A stretch of 5,372 nt of DNA from an uncultured bacterium (lineage in GTDB: Bacteria > Actinomycetota > Aquicultoria > SKW223). The position numbers and the translations under genes were made by a program. Under the pieces are notes generated by a model that searched no databases, was not told where the DNA came from, and saw nothing but the letters and a program-made list of their open reading frames with translations. Positions 1 to 4,828 of this stretch are shown one piece after another; within the stretch, counting starts at the first letter, position 1, and every line of letters starts with the position of its first letter. The DNA lies in assembly GCA_938042205.1 (NCBI GenBank), contig CALIRS010000154.1:1-5372 (forward strand), in the 5' to 3' direction.

Positions 1-156
1 TTTCCTTCAAAATTTTTCCCATCAGAAGCCTGAGAAACCAACCAGGAGAAACTCTTTGAGATCATTTGTAGGGAAATTAAACGACTTGAGGTAAGTAAAA
101 GGAGACTCCGGGTATCTAAAAGGCTGGAGTTCAGACGAAGAAATCCATGGAAGTAA
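1..156 (+). other. Possible 3' end of a broken or diverged coding region, unidentified
   Basis: No gene is recognised here. The frame beginning at position 1 reads ten codons to a TGA at 31-33, then stays open from 34 to a TAA at 154-156. The second part looks protein-like: residues such as EKLFEIICREIKRLE could form an amphipathic helix, and the end is very basic (about half of the last 20 residues are Lys or Arg, closing with NPWK). No ATG, GTG or TTG lies in that frame after the TGA, so it cannot be a normal complete gene. It could be a gene end with a nonsense mutation, a frameshifted remnant (another frame runs from the left edge to a TGA at 57-59), or chance. A frame open on the - strand over the same stretch is Leu/Ser-rich and looks like an antisense shadow. 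Confidence that it was ever coding is low. Confidence 0.22.
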
Positions 157-171
157 TTTAATTAGTTTAAT

Positions 172-201
172 AAAAGCGAGACATTGTTAGTTTCTTTTTT
201 T
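172..201 (+). terminator. Weak intrinsic-terminator-like hairpin with T tract
   Basis: GAGAC at 178-182 can pair with GTTTC at 190-194 (one G-T wobble) around a seven-base loop, followed directly by seven T's (195-201). Beyond a C/T mismatch the AAAAG at 172-176 can also pair with the T run. The stem is short and poorly GC-paired, so termination would be inefficient. It is in the right place to end transcription from whatever lies left of the window, ahead of the DUF2207 gene. Confidence 0.3.
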
Positions 202-382
202 ATGACTCTATCGAACTTTAGGATAAGAACCTCTTGTTGTTTTTCGATTACTTTTCAGTTATTTTGCTCTTTTTTTGCTTTTTTGAAATTTTGAAACTTT
301 TTAAACAGGTTGATAATCTTTGAAAAAGTTTTTTCAAATTGTCATATATTATTTAGGTAATATCTTTAAAGAAGTGGGTAAT
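202..382 (+). promoter_or_regulatory. AT-rich upstream region of the DUF2207 gene with a possible promoter
   Basis: This stretch contains no gene and is dominated by T runs. A tandem repeat of TTTTGAAA lies at 281-296. The second copy supplies a -35-like TTGAAA (291-296), placed 15 bases before a -10-like GATAAT (312-317). The spacing is short for a standard housekeeping promoter, so this is only a candidate. If real, transcription would start near 324, upstream of the chosen ATG (383) but downstream of the alternative TTG (320). A nearly perfect inverted repeat (TTTGAAAAA and its complement at 319-327 and 330-338) follows immediately and could be an operator or an RNA hairpin. Confidence 0.3.
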
Positions 383-2233
383 ATGTTTAAGATCGCATTC
401 AGGTTAGCGAAAAATTTGGTCATTCTTTGTTTCTGGATTTTTGTTTTGTTGCAACTAAATGTTGCTGTTTCTCAAGCGAAGGATTATGCCTTTTCCAGTA
501 TATCCATCAAAGTTGAGGTTCAGCCGGACGGGTCTTTTTATTTTACCGAAAAACGAACATATGATTTTAAAGGCAATTTTTCATGGGCTGATATTAAAAT
601 TTTAAAATCAGGTGCTAAAGCGATCACTGATTTTAAAATTAAAGAAAAGGGTAAACCGTACACGCTTGTGAGTTCAGCTGACGCTCCAGGAACATTTGAG
701 CTTAAAGATTACCAGGACTACCTGTATGTAAAATGGCGCTATCAAGCAAAGAATGAACGGAAAACTTTCGAAATTTCATACACGGTTGAAGGTGCAATCA
801 AAGCTTACGATGACATTGCCGAACTTTACTGGAAATTCATAGGTTCAAACTGGGAGAAACCTGCAAAGAATGTGGAAATTTTAGTCATTTTGCCTCCTGG
901 AGCGAGAATGTCTGACATAAAAGCCTGGGCACATGGACCGCTTGAAGGAAAAGTTAAAGTGGAAAACAACCAGGTAGTACGCCTTTCGGTCCCCTACTTA
1001 CCAGCTTATCAGTTTATTGAAGGGCGTATTGTTTTTCCACCTAAGCTTGTGTCTTCCGCTGTGCATGTTTCCACCTCGAGGCTACCGGCTATTCTTGCAG
1101 AAGAGCAGAGATGGGCAGAGGAAGCTAATGCGAGACGTAACCGAGCACGTTTTCAAGTAATCTTTGCCTCAGCGATGGTCATTTGTGTTGGCTTTTTCTA
1201 TTACTTGCTTTATACACGCTATGGAAAGGAGTACGCTCCTTCCTTTTCGGGAGATTTTTATCGCGAACTCCCTTCGAAGTTGCCGCCTGCGTTAGTGGGC
1301 AATCTTTATCGGTTCGGAAGAGTAAGCCCTGTGGATTTCACAGCTACTGTTATGGATCTTGCAAGAAGGAATTATTTACGTATTACTGAAAATAAATTCT
1401 CTGGTGAAGGTTTTTTCAGCACACGTTATGAGTATAAGTATACTCTGGAAAAGCTAAAAGACATTGATGACAGAAGTCCTGAGTTTGAAAAGTCTATTTT
1501 TCGTTTTCTATTTACGAAAATAGGTGACGGCAGATTTTGCACGCTCGACCAGATAAAAGAATTTGCGGAAAAAAAGCCTCAGGAAGCAAATGCCTTCTGG
1601 GAAAAATGGAAAAGTCAGGTGAGAAACGAAGCTGATAAGGCAGGTTTTGTTGAAAAACAGAGCCTTAACGCCATCTGGATTTTTATGATTACTTGCATCG
1701 TTTTTGGCATCTTATCTCTTATCCTGTATTTTATCACCGGAAATGTAATTTTTTCTTTTCTTTTACTGTTGTTTTTATTTGTAAGTCCATTGGGTTATTT
1801 TTTAAAAAGACGTTCCCCCATGGCGGCTGAAGAGTTTGCTAAATGGAGAGCCTTTCGAAACTTTCTCATACTCTTCTCCAATCTTGAAGAAGCTCCACCA
1901 CCTTCTATGATTCTCTGGGACCATTATCTGGTTTACGCTATCCCGCTTGGTGTGGCAAAAAAAGTTATAAAGCGTCTTGAAAAGTTAAAGCTTAAATACC
2001 AGCAGGAAGCACAAACAACAAGTTTTGACATAGCCGGGTCAGGTTCAGGGTTTTCATCTGCTTTTGGAGAGAGTTCTTTTTCATCTTTTTCTTCTATTTC
2101 TTCGTTCTCTAATTCATTTAGTGATACTTTCACCACTGCCTTTTCATCGACTTCTTCTGGTTCGGGAGGAGGTGGAGGATTTTCCGGAGGCGGTGGTGGA
2201 GGTGGCGGTGGTGGAGGTGGAAGCGCCGGGTAG
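383..2233 (+). CDS. DUF2207 domain-containing membrane protein
   Basis: The predicted protein has 616 residues. A signal peptide is visible at 1-32: Lys/Arg-containing start, hydrophobic core LVILCFWIFVLLQL, likely cleavage after VSQA. A beta-rich extracytoplasmic DUF2207 domain follows (about 33-240), then a membrane helix (about 258-277), a cytoplasmic part with a winged-helix-like segment (about 295-335), two closely spaced membrane helices (about 431-450 and 454-474), and the conserved stretch after them (about 480-539, with EEFAKWRAFRNFL). The tail is Phe/Ser-rich (553-592), then almost pure glycine (593-616), as is usual for this family. The molecular function of DUF2207 proteins is not established; they are thought to sit in the cell envelope. 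The ATG at 383 was chosen because it gives a normal signal peptide and has a weak AAAGAAGTGG upstream. An in-frame TTG at 320 would add 21 residues ahead of the signal peptide. Family assignment rests on architecture and the Gly tail. Confidence 0.85.
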   Translation: MFKIAFRLAKNLVILCFWIFVLLQLNVAVSQAKDYAFSSISIKVEVQPDGSFYFTEKRTYDFKGNFSWADIKILKSGAKAITDFKIKEKGKPYTLVSSADAPGTFELKDYQDYLYVKWRYQAKNERKTFEISYTVEGAIKAYDDIAELYWKFIGSNWEKPAKNVEILVILPPGARMSDIKAWAHGPLEGKVKVENNQVVRLSVPYLPAYQFIEGRIVFPPKLVSSAVHVSTSRLPAILAEEQRWAEEANARRNRARFQVIFASAMVICVGFFYYLLYTRYGKEYAPSFSGDFYRELPSKLPPALVGNLYRFGRVSPVDFTATVMDLARRNYLRITENKFSGEGFFSTRYEYKYTLEKLKDIDDRSPEFEKSIFRFLFTKIGDGRFCTLDQIKEFAEKKPQEANAFWEKWKSQVRNEADKAGFVEKQSLNAIWIFMITCIVFGILSLILYFITGNVIFSFLLLLFLFVSPLGYFLKRRSPMAAEEFAKWRAFRNFLILFSNLEEAPPPSMILWDHYLVYAIPLGVAKKVIKRLEKLKLKYQQEAQTTSFDIAGSGSGFSSAFGESSFSSFSSISSFSNSFSDTFTTAFSSTSSGSGGGGGFSGGGGGGGGGGGGSAG

Positions 2234-2282
2234 TACTTACCACAATTCAAGCAAAACCAATAGACGAGAAAAGCGTCATCAT

Positions 2283-2315
2283 CTGGAAAAAAGAGCCTTT
2301 ATATAAGGCTTCCGG
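2283..2315 (+). terminator. Bulged hairpin downstream of the DUF2207 gene, doubtful terminator
   Basis: AGCCTT (2294-2299) pairs with AAGGCT (2305-2310) around a TATAT loop. An outer arm, CTGGAA (2283-2288), can pair with TTCCGG (2310-2315) across an A-rich one-sided bulge; the two arms compete for base 2310. The hairpin lies about 50 bases after the DUF2207 stop codon, where a terminator is expected, but no T tract follows. It may act as a 3'-end stabiliser or a processing signal rather than an intrinsic terminator. The rest of 2234-2410 shows no gene or other structure I can support. Confidence 0.3.
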
Positions 2316-2410
2316 TAATGAATTAAATGGTTTCAATTAATAGTTTATGATAGAGCAACAAAGTCAAAGGTAGAAACGGGTTTTAATTATTTGATTATGT
2401 TTTAGGTATT

Positions 2411-2438
2411 TTGATTGGGTTTTTGGGTTTGGTACAAT
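2411..2438 (+). promoter_or_regulatory. Candidate upstream promoter (P1) for the SRP RNA
   Basis: TTGATT (2411-2416) and TACAAT (2433-2438) match the -35 and -10 consensus of the housekeeping sigma factor at 4 of 6 and 5 of 6 positions, with a 16-base spacer. Transcription would begin near 2445, about 50 bases before the predicted SRP RNA end, giving a precursor that needs 5' processing. The large SRP RNA of Bacillus is known to be processed from a longer precursor. P1 could act together with the closer extended -10 promoter. Confidence 0.45.
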
Positions 2439-2456
2439 AAGTATTCTTGAATAGAG

Positions 2457-2487
2457 GTTACACTTTAGCAGGGATCGCTGGTATTAT
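2457..2487 (+). promoter_or_regulatory. ffs: Candidate extended -10 promoter (P2) at the SRP RNA 5' end
   Basis: TGG followed by TATTAT (2479-2487) is an extended -10 element (TGn plus a 5-of-6 match to TATAAT). The best -35-like partner, GTTACA (2457-2462), is weak and 19 bases away, but extended -10 promoters tolerate poor -35 boxes. A start seven or eight bases downstream falls at 2494-2495, which is where the terminal helix of the SRP RNA begins. That coincidence is the main support. Confidence 0.5.
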
Positions 2488-2582
2488 GATTGTTATCCGG
2501 CTGCACTAAGCGGGGAGGTAGCGGTGCTCTGTACCTGCAATCCGCTATAGCAGGGCTGAAATCCTGTTTGAGGCTACGGATG

Positions 2583-2612
2583 TCGGCAAGGAGTTCGCGC
2601 TTTTCTTGCTGA
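2583..2612 (+). other. Helix-6-like local hairpin within the SRP RNA
   Basis: GCAAG (2586-2590) pairs with CTTGC (2605-2609). The stem extends outward through TC/GA with a G-T wobble and inward by wobble-containing pairs, for about 11 pairs around TTCGCGCT. It lies between the 5' strand of helix 5 and the 5' strand of helix 8, which is where archaeal SRP RNAs carry helix 6. The same bases can partly join helix 5 instead (GTCGGC with GCCGGTAC at 2734-2741), so the fold is an inference. Confidence 0.4.
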
Positions 2613-2719
2613 AAGTCGGATCCCGTGTAACTTGAAAGTTGGGAACCCCGTCAGGCCCGAAAGGGAGCAGCGGTAACCAACTTTTCAGGTTGTCACGGAG
2701 TCATCTGACTGGAGAGAAA

Positions 2720-2733
2720 GGTGTGAAAACACC
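2720..2733 (+). other. GNRA-capped hairpin on the 3' strand of SRP RNA helix 5
   Basis: GGTGT (2720-2724) and ACACC (2729-2733) form a perfect five-pair stem closed by a GAAA tetraloop (2725-2728). It sits on the returning strand of helix 5, opposite the helix-6-like hairpin. A competing long-range pairing of GAAAA (2725-2729) with TTTTC (2601-2605) is possible. Confidence 0.4.
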
Positions 2734-2774
2734 GCCGGTACCTGGCAGTCGAGGACAGGTGTGCAGCCGGTTTT

Positions 2775-2855
2775 GAATTTTCGAACCTGGCTCTCAGAAT
2801 GTCAGAGCTAAACGTTAAAATTCTTGAGCTGAAAAAATTAAGGAAGCTGAATTAA
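2775..2855 (+). promoter_or_regulatory. dnaX leader with ribosome binding site and mini-ORF
   Basis: The 81 bases between the SRP RNA and dnaX carry AAGGAAG (2840-2846), nine bases before the dnaX GTG, which is a good ribosome binding site and fixes that start. A weak promoter-like pair, TTGAAT (2773-2778) and CAGAAT (2795-2800), has a 16-base spacer. GCTCT/AGAGC around 2790-2808 can form a five-pair hairpin without a T tract, so no terminator separates the SRP RNA from dnaX and read-through is likely. An 18-codon frame, MSELNVKILELKKLRKLN, runs from ATG 2799 to TAA 2853-2855, in frame with dnaX and directly abutting its GTG. It has no ribosome binding site of its own, so its translation is doubtful. 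Confidence 0.45.
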
Positions 2856-4484
2856 GTGGGCGACATACAAAATTTAGCTTTATATCGAAAATATAGGCCC
2901 GCCACTTTCGATGAAGTCGTGGGGCAGGAGCATGTTACTGTCACCATCAGAAACTCATTGAAAGCAGGGCAGTTCAGTCATGCGTATCTCTTTGCTGGAC
3001 CGAGGGGTACCGGCAAAACTACAGTGGCGCGCCTGATTGCCAAAAGTCTTAACTGTATAAATGCGCCCACCGATTCTCCATGTGGCAAGTGTGATGCCTG
3101 TCAGTCTATTCAAGCGGGCACCTTCCTTGACATCATAGAAATTGACGCTGCCTCCAATAGGGGGATAGATGACATCAGGTCACTTCGAGAACATGTCAGG
3201 TTTGCACCTGCTCAAGGCGGCTATAAAGTCTATATAATCGATGAAGTGCACATGCTTACTCAGGATGCTTCCAACGCTCTTCTTAAAACCCTTGAAGAGC
3301 CTCCCGCAAAGACTGTTTTTATCCTGGCAACTACCGAGAAGCACAAGGTTTTACCTACTATTCAATCTCGGTGCCAGGTGTTCGAGTTTCGAAGGTTACC
3401 TGTAAATATCATCATTGAAAGATTAAAAGAAGTTTCAGAAAAGGAAGGGATTTCTGTAGATGAGAAGTCACTAACTATTTTGGCAAGGAAATCACGGGGT
3501 GGGATGAGAGACGCATTAGTACTTCTTGAGCAGGCAAAATCCTTTTCGGAAAACAAGGTAAGCCCGGGTATCGTGTTTCAACTGATAGGTTATCTCCCGG
3601 AGGAAATTCTTTTAAGAATAATCAGGAGCTTGCTTGCCGGAGATACATTATCTGCGATTCAGGCGATTAAGGAGCTAGACAGTTCAGGTCAGGATTTGAG
3701 GTCTGTGGCTTTCTTGATCCAGAAGGCACTGGTAGAGTTAATGGTTTATAGTCATACAGGTGTTTACCATATTGATTATGTACTCGAAAGAGATTCTCTT
3801 GACAATTTAAAAGACCTGTTTCGCTATGATTTAGCTGCAATCTTGCTTGAATTTTTGGAGGATGCAGAGAGAAGGATGAGATTTGGTGAAGATGCAGAAT
3901 TGGCTTTAGAGGTAGCGTTTCTGAAATACCATTTCCATCAGAAACCTGTGGATACAGGAAGAGAAATAGAAGAACAACTTTCTCAAACTTCGCCATCATC
4001 AGAAGTTCAGGCTGAGAAAGTGGTAACTGTAAAAACTCCTCCGATTTCTAAAGCAGTTTCTGGAAATGACCCTGATGAACTAAAAAATGGCTGGCGAATT
4101 TTTCTTGAAAAACTTAAATCAAAGTCTCTTTCTCTTCATATGCATTTGAAAGAAGGGAAGCCATTGAAGATAGAAAGCGGTACGCTCATTGTTCGTTTTC
4201 CTTCGGGATGTGAGGAGAATATAGATTTCATATCAAAAACTGAGAACATTAACTTGATTGAAGAAACGATGAAATTAGCACTGAGAAAGGAGCTCAAACT
4301 TGTTTGCGAGCTTAAGGAAGAGTCAACAACAGCCTTAGAGGAGGAAGAAAAACCAGCATCTGAGGACACATCTGCCTGGGAATCGGATACGAACGATTCT
4401 CAGGCCACATTCTCACTTGAAGATATTGATAAAATAGCCTTTGAAACAGCTTCTGAATTCGAAGGCAAAATAGAAAACGAATAG
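2856..4484 (+). CDS. dnaX: DNA polymerase III subunit gamma/tau (clamp loader ATPase)
   Basis: This 542-residue protein is the ATPase of the clamp-loader complex, which works with the delta and delta' subunits to place the beta clamp on primed DNA; tau also links polymerase and helicase. Visible in order: the family N-terminus ALYRKYRPATFDEVVGQEHV; Walker A GPRGTGKT (48-55); four zinc-binding cysteines (C67, C76, C79, C82); Walker B with DEVH (129-132); sensor 1 LATTEKHKV (157-165); the SRC arginine-finger motif (171-173); sensor 2 GGMRDAL with R218; and the collar domain to about 360. A variable linker (365-408), a tau-type C-terminal domain (about 411-486) and an acidic tail (about 19 of the last 57 residues are Asp or Glu) follow. 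The length is close to that of Bacillus tau. The GTG start is supported by AAGGAAG nine bases upstream. An A-AAA-AAT heptamer at codons 409-411 could allow a shorter gamma-like product. It is followed by ebfC after 15 bases. Confidence 0.97.
   Translation: MGDIQNLALYRKYRPATFDEVVGQEHVTVTIRNSLKAGQFSHAYLFAGPRGTGKTTVARLIAKSLNCINAPTDSPCGKCDACQSIQAGTFLDIIEIDAASNRGIDDIRSLREHVRFAPAQGGYKVYIIDEVHMLTQDASNALLKTLEEPPAKTVFILATTEKHKVLPTIQSRCQVFEFRRLPVNIIIERLKEVSEKEGISVDEKSLTILARKSRGGMRDALVLLEQAKSFSENKVSPGIVFQLIGYLPEEILLRIIRSLLAGDTLSAIQAIKELDSSGQDLRSVAFLIQKALVELMVYSHTGVYHIDYVLERDSLDNLKDLFRYDLAAILLEFLEDAERRMRFGEDAELALEVAFLKYHFHQKPVDTGREIEEQLSQTSPSSEVQAEKVVTVKTPPISKAVSGNDPDELKNGWRIFLEKLKSKSLSLHMHLKEGKPLKIESGTLIVRFPSGCEENIDFISKTENINLIEETMKLALRKELKLVCELKEESTTALEEEEKPASEDTSAWESDTNDSQATFSLEDIDKIAFETASEFEGKIENE
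4082..4108 (+). promoter_or_regulatory. Candidate -1 frameshift site in dnaX
   Basis: A-AAA-AAT (4082-4088) is in the X-XXY-YYZ register relative to the dnaX frame (codons AAA 410, AAT 411). It is the only run of six A's I see in the gene. After a -1 slip the new frame reads six codons (WLANFS) and stops at TGA 4106-4108, giving about 417 residues. A small hairpin of five A-T pairs closed by CTTG (4099-4112) lies ten bases downstream. No clear Shine-Dalgarno-like stimulator is seen upstream, and A-AAA-AAG is the bacterial favourite, so this is a candidate only. Confidence 0.3.
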
Positions 4485-4485
4485 T

Positions 4486-4493
4486 GGAAGGAG
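4486..4493 (+). promoter_or_regulatory. Strong ribosome binding site of ebfC
   Basis: GGAAGGAG begins one base after the dnaX stop codon. It lies six bases before the ATG at 4500 and nine before a second in-frame ATG at 4503; either could be used, changing the protein by a single Met. Its strength suggests independent, high translation of ebfC compared with its neighbours. Confidence 0.75.
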
Positions 4494-4499
4494 CGAAAA

Positions 4500-4826
4500 A
4501 TGATGAAAGATTTTGGAAAATTGATGCGAGAAGCTCAGCGTATTCAGGCTGAAATGGCTCGTATTCAAGAAGAGCTTTCCGGAACTCATGTTGAAGGTAG
4601 TGCTGGAGGTGGAGCAGTAAAGATTATTTTTACGGGTACGATGGATCCTGTTGAGGTCCATATTGCACCAGAAGTGCTTGAGGATGCAGATACTTCATTG
4701 CTTGAAGATCTGGTACTTTCTGCTATCAGAGAAGCGATAAATAGTTCAAGGGAGTTAGCTCAGGAGAAAATGTCGAGAGTCACAGGGGGTTTGGGGCTTC
4801 CAGGAATGCCTGGCGGACTTTTTTGA
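4500..4826 (+). CDS. ebfC: YbaB/EbfC family nucleoid-associated DNA-binding protein
   Basis: This small protein of 108 residues has the usual length for the family. Known members form dimers that bind DNA with little sequence specificity and help organise the nucleoid. The features seen are typical: an N-terminal charged helix (about 3-27, MKDFGKLMREAQRIQAEM), a Gly-rich turn (GSAGGGAVK, 33-41), beta strands to about 55 (VKIIFTG, VEVHIAPEVL), a second long helix (about 66-93, LLEDLVLSAIREAINSSREL) and a flexible Gly/Met/Pro C-terminus (GLGLPGMPGGLF). It lies between dnaX and recR, 15 bases after the former and 2 before the latter, which is the conserved position of this gene in many bacteria (yaaK in Bacillus, ybaB in Escherichia coli). 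It is almost certainly part of one operon with them. A functional link to RecR is suggested by the synteny but not shown by the sequence. Confidence 0.95.
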   Translation: MMKDFGKLMREAQRIQAEMARIQEELSGTHVEGSAGGGAVKIIFTGTMDPVEVHIAPEVLEDADTSLLEDLVLSAIREAINSSRELAQEKMSRVTGGLGLPGMPGGLF

Positions 4827-4828
4827 TT

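Larger units (their letters stand above)
2495..2774 (+). ncRNA. ffs: Signal recognition particle RNA, bacterial large (Alu-containing) type
   Basis: This is the RNA scaffold of the SRP, which binds Ffh and targets nascent membrane and secreted proteins to FtsY and the SecYEG channel. Its ends are set by a perfect 10-bp closing helix (2497-2506 with 2761-2770), followed by TTTT. Next to it is the Alu domain: the segment from CTAAGCGGGGAGGTAGCGG through CTGTACCTGCAATCCGCT is nearly the same as in the Bacillus scRNA as I recall it. The S domain has a long helix 8 (CCGTG paired with CACGG, then an extended AACTTGAAAGTTGG arm). It is capped by the Ffh-binding core: GTCAGG (2650-2655), a GAAA tetraloop on CCC/GGG (2656-2665) and AGCAGC (2666-2671). 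About 280 bases is normal for the large type. Two local hairpins in the helix 5 region are listed separately. The exact ends are uncertain by several bases. The Bacillus homologue is called scr. Confidence 0.95.

Noticed and set aside
31..66. TGA at 31-33 as a selenocysteine codon
   Set aside because: The bases just after it form only a trivial GAG/CTC hairpin, not a convincing bacterial SECIS element, and the protein is unidentified.
1183..1389. Short + strand frame within the DUF2207 gene
   Set aside because: It is an alternate frame inside a clear membrane-protein gene, with no independent start signal.
1933..2250. Proline-rich open frame on the - strand
   Set aside because: It is the antisense reading of the Gly-rich and Ser-rich tail of the DUF2207 gene; its Pro run is simply the complement of the glycine codons.
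2064..2306. Val/Glu-rich + strand frame overlapping the DUF2207 tail and running past its stop
   Set aside because: It is an out-of-frame reading of the low-complexity repeat with no ribosome binding site and no family resemblance.
2411..2432. G-tract repeat (GGG-TTTTT-GGG-TTT-GG) as a G-quadruplex
   Set aside because: It has only two full G3 tracts and lies in the spacer of a good promoter candidate; too little to support a quadruplex.
3362..3999. Two - strand open frames opposite dnaX
   Set aside because: They lie wholly within a well-recognised dnaX reading frame and show no conserved motif or start signal.
4136..4661. Two Ser/Phe-rich - strand frames opposite the dnaX end and ebfC
   Set aside because: The composition is that of antisense to Lys/Glu-rich coding sequence; both neighbouring + strand genes are certain.
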